Source: Streptomyces mirabilis (GTDB taxonomy: Bacteria > Actinomycetota > Actinomycetes > Streptomycetales > Streptomycetaceae). Taken from it: 64,000 nt of DNA. Where the stretch lies: NCBI RefSeq assembly GCF_018310535.1, contig NZ_CP074102.1:1426001-1490000 (forward strand), written 5' to 3'. Positions within the stretch are counted from its first letter, which is position 1, and each line of letters begins with the position of its first letter. The notes under the pieces are model-generated. The model saw nothing but the letters and a program-made list of their open reading frames with translations. It searched no databases and was not told the origin of the DNA. The translations under genes were made by a program, and so were the position numbers. Below, one piece after another: positions 8,220 to 15,981 of the stretch.

Positions 8220-10734
8220 GGCTGTCCTCCTCGCCCGTCCTCTCCTTCGGCGGGACGGCGAGCCACCACAGGGAGCGCGCCTGCGCGTCGGGGAGCGGAT
8301 TCTCCGGATCGTTCATCATTCGGCGCAGCAGCCAGTCCAGCCGCCGTCGGTCGTTCTGCTCGGTCGCCAGCGCGGGCAGCAGCGCCGCCAGCCCCGGCCG
8401 GGTCCCTTCGGCACCGTCCCTGCGCACCGCCGAACGCAGCAGGGACTCCAGCGCGTCCAGGGCCACGTCCTTCGAGCGCGCCGTGTTCAGCGCGGTCCAC
8501 ATCAAGTCGGCCATGGGGAGCACGAGTTCGGGGCGGGTGACGGCGAGGGCGAGCGGCAGCGGCCAGTCGGCGCGGTCGGCCAACGGGGAGTCGGGCTCGT
8601 CGGACAGCACCTCGTCCACCGAGGTCAGGGCGAGCCGCACGGAGGTGACCAGACCGAGGTCCTGGTACGCCTCGCGCTTGTGGTGGGTCCAGTCGGCCAT
8701 CCGCCGCAGCACCTTGGCACCGTCCGGGAGCGCCAGCAGCCGCACGGCGTTGAACGAGGCGACCGCCAGCTGGTCCCCGTCGTCGCGGACCCCGATCCGG
8801 GCCAGGGCGTCCAGGGCGTCTTCCGTCGTGTCCGCGGCGTTCCCGTAACCCAGCGCCATCGCCGCGGTCCAGCGCAGCGACTTCGTCCCGTACCTGCTCC
8901 AGTCGTCGACCAGCTTGCGCACCGCCTTGCGGTGCGACGCGTGACCGGCCGCCTGGTCAAGGGTGGTGGCCGCGAAGATTCTGCGGCGGGGCGTGGCCGC
9001 CTCGGCGAGCGGCCGGATCAGTTCCGCGTATCCGTGGTCGAAGTCCCGTGCGCACAGCTCCCCGGCGGCCACCGCGGCGCGCATCCACACCTGGGGGCGG
9101 GGATCGTCCGCGAGCAGCCGCAGCCAGCGCACGATCGGTGCCCGGACGGGGAAGTGCCGGTCCCAGATCTCCGTCAGCACCGCCGAAGGCAGGGCGGAGC
9201 CCCGGTACCAGATCAGCCGGGCCGGAACCTCGGTCCCGGCCACCTCGAGCCGGCCGTCGGTCAGTTCGGCGCGCGAGAGGGCGAGATCGGCTTCCGGGTC
9301 GTCGCAGAACAGCGGGCGGGCCGGGGTGTGGTCCGGATCGCACTGTACGGACAGTTCCCAGGTCAGCAGATGGGCGGCGGCGGCCACGGCGCTGTGCGAG
9401 GCGCCGCCCAGTACGGCGAGCGCGATACGGAACGCCACCGGGTGGAACAGGGCCGCCGTACCCGGCCGTCCCGCGCCGCCCTCCGGCTCGGCGGGCGGCG
9501 CCGTCAGCGCCCGGTCCACTCCGGCGAACCACTCCTGGGCCTGGTCGGCGGCGAGGCTGCGGCATCCGGCCAGCAACTCGTCCCGGGAGACCTCCCCCAG
9601 CTGGTTCCCGGCCAGCAGCGAGGCGAGCAACTCGGCCTCGGCGGGGCGCAGATCCTCCAGCCCGACCGCGTCCTTGACGTCCCGGCGGACCGCCAGTTCC
9701 TCCGCCCCTGCGAGCAGGTCCTCCAGCCGGACACCGGCGTCCGGGGCGGCGGCGACATGCTCCTCCAGCCGCTCCCGTAACCGGGTGGTGAGCAGCTCCT
9801 GGGTGGGCGCGGGAGGGCAGAGTTTGCCGTACCGCCCGGCCAGCAGCGGGTTGGCCGCCGACCCGACCGTGACGACGACCACCGCGTACGAATCGCACCG
9901 GGCCAGGACCGCGGCGAGCCCGTCGAGGTCCATCTCGTCCGGCGGCAGCGCAACGGGCCCGGTGAGGGAGAGCTCCAGCAGGTACCCGGTGCCGCGCCGC
10001 GCCTCCTCGCCCTCGCCGGCCAGGGAACCCGCCAGCTTCCTCACCCCACCGTCCGGGTCGACCCGGCGCACCCGGGATCCGGCCCCGGGCTCGGTGCCCG
10101 TGGCGTCCGCCGCGGGGCCGGTGACCTCGTCGAGGAGCGAGAGTGCGGTGCTGGTGCGTCCGGTGCCGGGGGCGGCGACGAGCACCAGCAGCCGACGGGT
10201 GCCGAGGGCCTTGCGCAGCTGTACGTATCCCCGCGGTTCCACATGGACGCGGCGGAGCCTGCGCAGTTCCTCGTCGGGCACGGGTCCGCTGCGCATCCCC
10301 GCACCGGAGTGGCGGGCATCCATCCGCAGGTGGATGTCGCCGATATGGGCGCTCTGGAAGAACGAGCGGTCGAAGCTGTTCAGGTCCCGGCCGGTGTCGA
10401 ACAGCATCCGGGTGGCCCGGCGGGCCCGTGAGGCGGCGGCGAGGTCGGTGGTCCCGTCCTCGCCCTGCTCCTCGGCGAGGGGGTCGCGGGTGTGCTCCTT
10501 GAACCGCCCCGCGGCGCGCTCGCGTTCCTCCTCCTGCTTCTTCTCCTGGTCCTTCTTGACGTCGCCCTCTTCCGGGGCGTCGTTCCCGGCGGCACCCTCG
10601 TCGCCGCCGGCCTTGCCCTCGTCGGCACGGGGCGGGTCGTTCCTGGCCTTCCCGTCGGCCTCGGGCGAACGGGCGTCGGCCCCCTTCTGGGGTGCGGGCT
10701 CGGCGGCGCCGCCCGCCTGCTGATCGTCGGTCAC
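8212..10734 (-). CDS. P-loop NTPase-like protein with charged N-terminus
   Basis: The product is 840 residues from a GTG 5 nt after the cyclase-like gene. Residues 1-105 are a highly charged Gly/Asp/Glu/Lys-rich linker. Residues 119-138 contain the motif FFQSAHIGDIHLRM. A nucleotide-binding core follows with LLVLVAAPGTGRTST (Walker A, about 182-196) and a hydrophobic strand followed by Asp (SYAVVVVT region) that may be the Walker B strand. The C-terminal half is alpha-helical, with repeated helix pairs like HEAT or TPR-type solenoids. The Walker A lysine is replaced by Arg (GTGRT), so nucleotide hydrolysis may be weak or absent. The layout resembles signal-transducing NTPase-helical-repeat proteins of actinobacterial conflict systems, but I cannot name a family. 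Confidence 0.72.
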   Translation of the reverse strand: MTDDQQAGGAAEPAPQKGADARSPEADGKARNDPPRADEGKAGGDEGAAGNDAPEEGDVKKDQEKKQEEERERAAGRFKEHTRDPLAEEQGEDGTTDLAAASRARRATRMLFDTGRDLNSFDRSFFQSAHIGDIHLRMDARHSGAGMRSGPVPDEELRRLRRVHVEPRGYVQLRKALGTRRLLVLVAAPGTGRTSTALSLLDEVTGPAADATGTEPGAGSRVRRVDPDGGVRKLAGSLAGEGEEARRGTGYLLELSLTGPVALPPDEMDLDGLAAVLARCDSYAVVVVTVGSAANPLLAGRYGKLCPPAPTQELLTTRLRERLEEHVAAAPDAGVRLEDLLAGAEELAVRRDVKDAVGLEDLRPAEAELLASLLAGNQLGEVSRDELLAGCRSLAADQAQEWFAGVDRALTAPPAEPEGGAGRPGTAALFHPVAFRIALAVLGGASHSAVAAAAHLLTWELSVQCDPDHTPARPLFCDDPEADLALSRAELTDGRLEVAGTEVPARLIWYRGSALPSAVLTEIWDRHFPVRAPIVRWLRLLADDPRPQVWMRAAVAAGELCARDFDHGYAELIRPLAEAATPRRRIFAATTLDQAAGHASHRKAVRKLVDDWSRYGTKSLRWTAAMALGYGNAADTTEDALDALARIGVRDDGDQLAVASFNAVRLLALPDGAKVLRRMADWTHHKREAYQDLGLVTSVRLALTSVDEVLSDEPDSPLADRADWPLPLALAVTRPELVLPMADLMWTALNTARSKDVALDALESLLRSAVRRDGAEGTRPGLAALLPALATEQNDRRRLDWLLRRMMNDPENPLPDAQARSLWWLAVPPKERTGEEDSHG

Positions 10735-10739
10735 CGCGA

Positions 10740-11594
10740 TCAGCCCTTCCGTCGGCCGGCGTCGCCGGTGATCCGCCCGATGTGCACGGGCTGCTGGTAG
10801 ACGTTGTCGCTGTGCTGCGACATGTCGCCGTGGACGGTGTACCGGGCACCGGGGCCGTCGGCCCGGTCCTCGCCGTCGGCGCCATGGGCGTCATCGACGT
10901 GATCGCTACCCCGGGCGTCATCGACGTCATCGGCACCCCGGGCGTCATCGACGTCATCGACACGGTCGGCGTCTGGTGCTGCCGGTGCGGTGGTGGGGAT
11001 CTCGGGAGCGGGTCGGCCGGGAAGGTGGAACCAGGCGGTGACCTCGCCCTCCTTGAGCTCCAGGCGGGCGGAGGAGTAGTGCGCGGGCTCGATGAACTTG
11101 CCGCCGCTGCTGACCACGTCCTCGTAGAGCGACTGGGAGGTCACCAGCACGAGGTCGGCCCGCTCGGCGTCCAGCAGCCGCCGGGCAAGCGGCGAGTCGG
11201 CCAGCCGGCACGCGAGGTCGACCGCGCGCCCGCTGATGCCCCGGCCGTCGTGCCGGACAGGCCCGACGTGCATGCCCACCCGAAGCCCGAGGGGGACGCG
11301 CAGGCCGCGGTTCTCGTCCCGCAGATTCTCGTGCACCTCGACCATCCACAGGCCGAGCAGCCGGGTCACCGCGATCCGGCCGGCCACCGACAGCAGCACA
11401 CCGTCGCCGCGGTCCTCCATGTGTACGGCGTCCCGCGCCACCTTGGCGTGGGTGAATGCCGCTTCCAGCACCCGGTAGATCCGCTCGCGCATGCGCTGTT
11501 TGTCGACGTCGTCGTACTCCCCGGAACGCCGGGCGTCGACGCTGATCACCAACTCGTAGCGTGCTTCGGTGAGATCCATCGCGTCGTGGTCCAC
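10740..11594 (-). CDS. class III nucleotide-cyclase-like protein
   Basis: I start at the GTG at 11594, preceded by AAGGGGG at a 6-nt distance; an upstream GTG (11618) is possible. The product is 284 residues. A class III cyclase homology domain spans about 12-190. The first metal-binding Asp is D20 (VISVDARRSGEYDD) and the second is D64 in RGDGVLL. The transition-state region reads AVDLACRL (125-131), keeping Arg130 but having Asp126 where Asn is usual. A low-complexity tail follows, with repeated VDDARGAD units (211-240). The C-terminus is a conserved-looking motif, NVYQQPVHIGRI (264-275). It is the first gene of the operon that also encodes a PycTM-like protein, so it could make the activating cyclic nucleotide. 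Which nucleotide cannot be told. Confidence 0.8.
   Translation of the reverse strand: MDHDAMDLTEARYELVISVDARRSGEYDDVDKQRMRERIYRVLEAAFTHAKVARDAVHMEDRGDGVLLSVAGRIAVTRLLGLWMVEVHENLRDENRGLRVPLGLRVGMHVGPVRHDGRGISGRAVDLACRLADSPLARRLLDAERADLVLVTSQSLYEDVVSSGGKFIEPAHYSSARLELKEGEVTAWFHLPGRPAPEIPTTAPAAPDADRVDDVDDARGADDVDDARGSDHVDDAHGADGEDRADGPGARYTVHGDMSQHSDNVYQQPVHIGRITGDAGRRKG
10885..10966. repeat. short in-gene tandem repeat (VDDA-type units)
   Basis: Three imperfect copies of a roughly 27-nt unit containing GGGCGTCATCGACGTCATCG lie in tandem inside the cyclase-like gene. They encode the acidic linker units VDDARGAD / VDDARGSD / VDDAHGAD between the cyclase domain and the C-terminal motif. Such a unit can expand or contract without breaking the frame, so linker length probably varies between strains. 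Confidence 0.75.
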
Positions 11595-11674
11595 CCCGTG
11601 CCCCCTTGTTCTCTCCACTTGCCGTCCCTCTCAGCGTCGGGCCCGGGACGAAGGCCGTCTGTAGCCGTTTACAC

Positions 11675-11707
11675 ACGACGAGGCGTGGGTTACGACAAGG
11701 CGTGGGT
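11675..11707. promoter_or_regulatory. 17-bp direct repeat upstream of the cyclase operon
   Basis: Two copies of ACGAC(G/A)AGGCGTGGGT lie at 11675-11690 and 11692-11707, with a 17-nt period. They are in the 113-bp gap between the end of the Crp/Fnr-type gene and the start of the cyclase-like gene. This is the only region able to hold a dedicated promoter for the operon. Direct repeats at such a spacing are possible activator or repressor sites. That role is inference; no clear -35/-10 pair was found beside them. Confidence 0.4.
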
Positions 11708-12418
11708 CTACTCCTGATGACCGTCCGCGAGGAGGGCGAGCAGCTCAGGGTCGAGGATCTCCACCATCCGGTTGCCGGTGCGCACGACGTGCTGGGTGCG
11801 CAGCAGCTTCAGTGCCTTGGCGACGGCTTCCCGGGGGGCTCCGATGGTGGCGGCCAGTTCGTCCTGGGCCAGCTGGACGACGGTGCCCGTGTGCGTGACG
11901 CCCGGTACGGCCGGGTTGTAGGGGCCGGAGGGCTCGGCTCTCGACAGTTCGGTGAGCCGGCTGGCCAGCCGCTGCAGCACGGTGAGCGAGGCGAGCGCGG
12001 ACCGCTCCTGGTCGGCGCTGCGCAGCCGGAAGGTGAGCTGGCGTATCACCAGACCGCTGACGCGGGGGTGCAGGGCGAGGAAACGGCGGAACGCGTCCCC
12101 GGATATGACCTGGGTCTCGGTCGGACCCAGCGCGCGCACGGTGGCGCTGCGGGGATGCGGGTCCAGGGCGGCCATCTCGCCGAGCAGTTCACCGGGACCC
12201 CGCAGTCCGAGTATCAGCCGGGTGGCACCCCGGTCCGTCACCACGGAAACGGTCACCCAGCCCTGAATGATGATCAGGACGTGACTGGACCGGTCACCTT
12301 CCGTCAGAAGATGGGCATCGGCCGCGTAGTGCTTCCGGCTGCCGAGCGCCATCACGCTCTCGCGCTCCTGAGCGGTCAGAGCGCGCGCGAAAGCCAGCTC
12401 ATTGCCGAGCAGTCCCAT
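11708..12418 (-). CDS. Crp/Fnr-family transcriptional regulator
   Basis: I start at the ATG at 12418, which has GGGGGG seven bases upstream; a longer frame begins at 12487. The product is 236 residues. Residues about 15-125 form a cyclic-nucleotide-binding-type beta roll with HLLTEGDRSSHVLIIIQGWVTVS and the LGLRGPGELLGEMAALD turn, including the GE(L/M) part of the phosphate-binding cassette. The C-terminus has a Crp-type winged helix (QLAQDELAATIGAPREAVAKALKLL). It reads toward the cyclase-like gene and ends 113 bp before that gene's start. It may respond to the nucleotide made by that cyclase, but many Streptomyces Crp/Fnr paralogues have other ligands. The cassette Arg that contacts cAMP phosphate is not obvious as RSA (HPRSATV is the candidate). 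Confidence 0.88.
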   Translation of the reverse strand: MGLLGNELAFARALTAQERESVMALGSRKHYAADAHLLTEGDRSSHVLIIIQGWVTVSVVTDRGATRLILGLRGPGELLGEMAALDPHPRSATVRALGPTETQVISGDAFRRFLALHPRVSGLVIRQLTFRLRSADQERSALASLTVLQRLASRLTELSRAEPSGPYNPAVPGVTHTGTVVQLAQDELAATIGAPREAVAKALKLLRTQHVVRTGNRMVEILDPELLALLADGHQE

Positions 12419-12830
12419 GGCCACGCCCCCCGCCGCAATCATGCCGCCTGACTTTTCAGAGGCGTTGATGGTGGCAGAGCGAAGCATTGAGGCGAGTGAA
12501 TTACGCCAGATCGGCAGTACTGGTCGGTAAGTGCCGAAGTGCCAGGTGGGTCGCCCGGGGGGACCGTCCCCCGTGACGCCCCCACCACCGGTGACCGCGG
12601 CCGAACCGTCCGCCCCGACTCCCGCCCCACCGACGACCTTGAGGTCAGGACCGGCGCTCGAACGGCCGGCCCCGTCGATGAGGGGACCGGCCAGGGCGGC
12701 GGACTTGGCGAAAAATCAGGTTTCCGCCGCCGGAGGGGTGCTGGCGAGGTGGTGACGGGGTGAGGGGACGGTGTCTGCTTCTTCGCGCGTCACACCGGCT
12801 CTTCGCGCGTCACACCGGTCGGCCGGATGC
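12419..12830. other. 412-bp intergenic region with a 20-bp tandem repeat
   Basis: This holds the upstream region of the Crp/Fnr gene and the region downstream of the CBM2 gene. I see no gene with good coding features. At 12781-12818 the sequence CTTCGCGCGTCACACCGG occurs twice with a 20-nt period, directly after the stop of the CBM2 gene. GC-rich inverted segments such as GGCCGGATGCTCAGCCGGC could serve as a terminator for that gene. Confidence 0.55.
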
Positions 12831-14354
12831 TCAGCCGGCGGCCTGGCAACTGGCCGTGTTGAGGGTGAAGTTGCGCGCGGGCGAGTTGGAGCCGGTCCAG
12901 GAACCGAGGAAGCCGAAGGTGAAGGTGCCGTTCGCGGCGACGGTCTTGTTGTAGTCCGCGGCGGTGGCCGTGACGTGGGAGTCGTTCTGGGTGAAGGTGC
13001 CGTCCCACATCTGGCCCACGCGCTGGCCGTCCTTGAAGGACCAGCCGAGGCTCCAGGTGGCGAGGGCCTTGGTGGAGGTGACGGTGACGGTGGCCTGGAA
13101 GCCGTCCGGCCACTCGCTGACGATCTCGTACTTCACCCGGCAGTCGGGCGAGGCGCTCTTCGTGGAGCCCTTCGTCCCGCCCTGCTTCCCGGCCGGCGAC
13201 GAGGACTCGCCCTGGGCCTCCGGATCGGAGTTGCCCGCCGGACGCGAGGTCGAGTCCGCCACCGAGGGCGAGCCGGCCGACCTCGACCCTGACCCTGACC
13301 CCGATTCCGACACTGACCCCGATTCCGACCCCGAGGGGAAGGAGGGGCCCGGGTCCGCCACGGACTGCCCGTCCGTCGACTCGCCCTGCGCGGCGCTCAC
13401 GCCGCCGCCCTTCGAGCCGCCGAAGGGCATCAGCGAGACCGTGAGGGCCAGTGCGGACACGAGGACCGCCGTGACCAGGATCCCGGTCCGGCCGATCCGG
13501 GGCCGGACCGGCTTGCCCTCGTTCAGCCCCGTGTCCACCGCCGCGTCCGTGCGTCCGCCGATCATGCCGGCCTCGGCGGCCCGGCGCCGTCGTTCGAGAT
13601 ACGCGAGGCCGCCCCAGCCGATCACACCGCTGGAGAGCGCCGCGGGCAGCCCGCCGCCGTGCAGCCGCAGACAGGCGGCGGCCTCCGCGCACTCGACGCA
13701 GCGCGCCAGGTGCCGGGAGAGGTCCTCGGGTGTCTCGGCGGTGGGAGAGCGGGTGACCGCGTCGAGGAGCCGCGCGTAGCTGCGGCAGTAGGCGTCCATC
13801 GGCGTGTCGATGTGGTTGCGGTGGCAGCGGTCCCGGAACAGCGCCCGCACCTGGGCGAGTTCGGAGGACGCGGCCGCCGGATCGAGACCGAGCCGCCGGG
13901 CCACCGCGGACAGCGGCAGCGACTCGACCTCGGCCAGCCACAGCAGAACGGCGTCCGGCTCCTGCATGTCCCTGAGGCCGCGCAGCGCGAGCGGGCGGTG
14001 CAGCGGCGGTCCGATGTAGCGGGCGGCCTTGTCGGAGTGGAGCCACAGGCGCAGGTCGGGGTCGAGCCGATGGCCGAACCCGTTCGTCTCCCAGGCGCCG
14101 GCCACGGTGCGGACCGAGGCCAGCAGCAGCGGAATGCGGGGCAGCCTGAGCGCCCTGCGTCCGGTACCGGTAGTCTTCGATGCCGCGGTGGCGGCGCGCA
14201 GTTCGTCGATGCCGTGCGTGAACGCCTCGGTCGCCAGCAGCGTGGCCGCGGCCGAACCGGACGTGCACAGATCGGCGTAGGACAGGACCGCGTCCCAGCA
14301 CTCCGAGAGCAGCGCGGCCTCGGCGGCGTTCTGGGGGGTCGGCAGGTCGGGCAT
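12831..14354 (-). CDS. sigma-like/zinc-finger/TM protein with C-terminal cellulose-binding domain (CBM2)
   Basis: I start at the ATG at 14354 because AGGAG stands six bases before it; ATG 14369 is an alternative. The product is 507 residues. Residues about 1-190 resemble an ECF sigma-like helical protein, with a region-4-like helix-turn-helix (EVESLPLSAVARRLGLDPAAA). A zinc-finger-like HLARCVECAEAAACLRLH (about 210-230) follows, as in anti-sigma factors. Next come a transmembrane helix (TGILVTAVLVSALALTVSL, about 305), a long Ser/Gly linker and, at about 405-507, a family 2 carbohydrate-binding module with spaced Trp and two Cys. This predicts a membrane protein with a regulatory inside and a polysaccharide-binding outside, perhaps a sensor of extracellular cellulose or chitin. 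Sensing is inferred. Confidence 0.75.
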   Translation of the reverse strand: MPDLPTPQNAAEAALLSECWDAVLSYADLCTSGSAAATLLATEAFTHGIDELRAATAASKTTGTGRRALRLPRIPLLLASVRTVAGAWETNGFGHRLDPDLRLWLHSDKAARYIGPPLHRPLALRGLRDMQEPDAVLLWLAEVESLPLSAVARRLGLDPAAASSELAQVRALFRDRCHRNHIDTPMDAYCRSYARLLDAVTRSPTAETPEDLSRHLARCVECAEAAACLRLHGGGLPAALSSGVIGWGGLAYLERRRRAAEAGMIGGRTDAAVDTGLNEGKPVRPRIGRTGILVTAVLVSALALTVSLMPFGGSKGGGVSAAQGESTDGQSVADPGPSFPSGSESGSVSESGSGSGSRSAGSPSVADSTSRPAGNSDPEAQGESSSPAGKQGGTKGSTKSASPDCRVKYEIVSEWPDGFQATVTVTSTKALATWSLGWSFKDGQRVGQMWDGTFTQNDSHVTATAADYNKTVAANGTFTFGFLGSWTGSNSPARNFTLNTASCQAAG

Positions 14355-14557
14355 GGGGGGCTCCTGCATCAACTGCTTCCAGGTGCAACGTCTAGAAACG
14401 TCTGAACAACGTGATCGTCAACTCACTCTCTGTACAAGGGAGTTGAGGCCGTCTCAACGACGGGGCCCGAGCCTTTCACGCTTTCCACACAACTGACAAG
14501 CGAGGTATTCAATTAGCGTGGCAAGCGGTTGCGGCGCCGTTCGTCAGAGCGCGCGCA

Positions 14558-14598
14558 GCCTCCCTCCCGCCGTATGGAAGGTGATACGGAAGGGAGGC
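14558..14598 (-). terminator. hairpin terminator downstream of the radical SAM gene
   Basis: An inverted repeat pairs GCCTCCCT...CCGTAT with ATACGGAAGGGAGGC around an 8-nt loop, 37 bp beyond the radical SAM stop codon. There is no U tract, as usual for actinobacterial terminators. It could also protect the 3' end of the transcript. Confidence 0.5.
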
Positions 14599-14634
14599 CG
14601 ATACGTCTCGATCGCCCTCGACTTTTAAGAGGTT

Positions 14635-15981
14635 CTACGGAACCTTCGGTCCGTCCGCTTCCACCACCGCGGGTTCCCGCGCCGGGAGGCTGTCCATGAA
14701 GGAGCTCACCGAGAAGACCGCGTGGCCGGGTCCGGGCGGGCCGTATCCGGGCGGGGAGGACAGCCCGAAGTCCTCCATGGTCGAACGGTAGGCCTCCAGC
14801 AGCCGGATGTGGTACTCCAGCGGCGCGCCCTGGGGGTTGGCCTTGCCGAGCGGGGTCGTGGGCTCCGGGCACCAGGTGGTGAAGCGGGGCGTGATGCCGT
14901 GCGACATGAAGAAACGCAGCCCCTCGGTGGTGGAGGCGATGGCCTCGTCGACGGTCGTGAAGCCGAACGGCTCCGCCATCTCCACGCCCGCCACGAAGTT
15001 GGGGATCACGTTGCGCGCGCCGAAGACCTCCGCGGAGTCGAGGATGCGCTTGTGCCACTCGTCGCGGCCGACGTAACGCTCCTTGCCCGGGCAGTACAGC
15101 TCGAAGAGCCGCCGGTCCCACACCTCGTAGTTGGGGTGGTAGATCTGCACCCCGTAGTCCTTGAACCGCTGTACGTCGTCGCGCGGCAGCGCCTGCGCGA
15201 CGACCTTGCCGATCCAGCGCCCCGGGAAGCGCTCCTCGATGGCCTTGGCGTAGTGCCCGTAGAAGTCGGCCTCGTCGCGCCCCTGCAGCTTCGAGGTGAT
15301 CGCGCCGCCGGTCAGGGTGTACGCGGTGGAGACCTTCGCCGTGTCGTACCGGTCGATGATCTCCAGGGCTTCGAGGACCTCCTCGACGTCCTTCACCCCG
15401 GTGTACGGGCGCCCCGCCGCCTTGTGCTGGCGCCAGTTGTGGTTGATGTCGCAGTACTGGCACTCCTCCTTGGCACCGAAGTACTGGCAGACCCGGAAGA
15501 CGGTGAGGTAGATCAGATAACCCCACTGGATAGTGGGAGCGACCTCCATCACGGACTTCCCGTTGGAGAGCGTGTGCCGGTAGTACTCGGGCATCGGCGG
15601 CACGCCGACGTCGGCGATGCGCTTCCCGTCGAGGTAGAGCCCGAGCATCCCCTCCTCGTCGGCGGCGACGCGGTAGGGCGAGGCGGGGTTGACCCGCACG
15701 GAGACGACCGTCCGCCGCAGGTCGTACGGCCCGCCCGTGAGGATGATCTCCTCGGGCGGGCGGCGCAGCGCGGCCTCGCCGAGCTCGGGCAGGGTGCCGT
15801 GGTCGAAGGAGAAGATGAAGTACGACTTCGGCTTGACGTCACCGTCCTCGTTGTCGGAGAGCGCCGACTCGTCGAAGGCCACACCTCCGCGAAGCAGGTC
15901 CTCCTTGAAGACGGCCTCCCGCGGTACGTGCGGGAACCGTTCCATCAGATCCTCGACCAACGCGGTGCGGCTGCCGACCAT
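14635..15981 (-). CDS. radical SAM domain protein of unknown reaction
   Basis: The product is 448 residues from an ATG with ribosome site GGAG. An N-terminal beta-rich region (1-150) precedes a radical SAM-like barrel. The candidate [4Fe-4S] cysteines are C165, C174 and C177 in VCQYFGAKEECQYCDIN, that is C-x8-C-x2-C instead of the usual C-x3-C-x2-C. Downstream, AYTLTGGAI and NFVAGVEMAEPFGFTT look like the GGE-type and GxIxGxxE-type SAM-contact strands. The aromatic residue before the last Cys (QYC) is as expected. No RiPP precursor, SPASM-type extra Cys cluster or partner gene is visible next to it, so the substrate is unknown. It is transcribed alone. Confidence 0.85.
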   Translation of the reverse strand: MVGSRTALVEDLMERFPHVPREAVFKEDLLRGGVAFDESALSDNEDGDVKPKSYFIFSFDHGTLPELGEAALRRPPEEIILTGGPYDLRRTVVSVRVNPASPYRVAADEEGMLGLYLDGKRIADVGVPPMPEYYRHTLSNGKSVMEVAPTIQWGYLIYLTVFRVCQYFGAKEECQYCDINHNWRQHKAAGRPYTGVKDVEEVLEALEIIDRYDTAKVSTAYTLTGGAITSKLQGRDEADFYGHYAKAIEERFPGRWIGKVVAQALPRDDVQRFKDYGVQIYHPNYEVWDRRLFELYCPGKERYVGRDEWHKRILDSAEVFGARNVIPNFVAGVEMAEPFGFTTVDEAIASTTEGLRFFMSHGITPRFTTWCPEPTTPLGKANPQGAPLEYHIRLLEAYRSTMEDFGLSSPPGYGPPGPGHAVFSVSSFMDSLPAREPAVVEADGPKVP

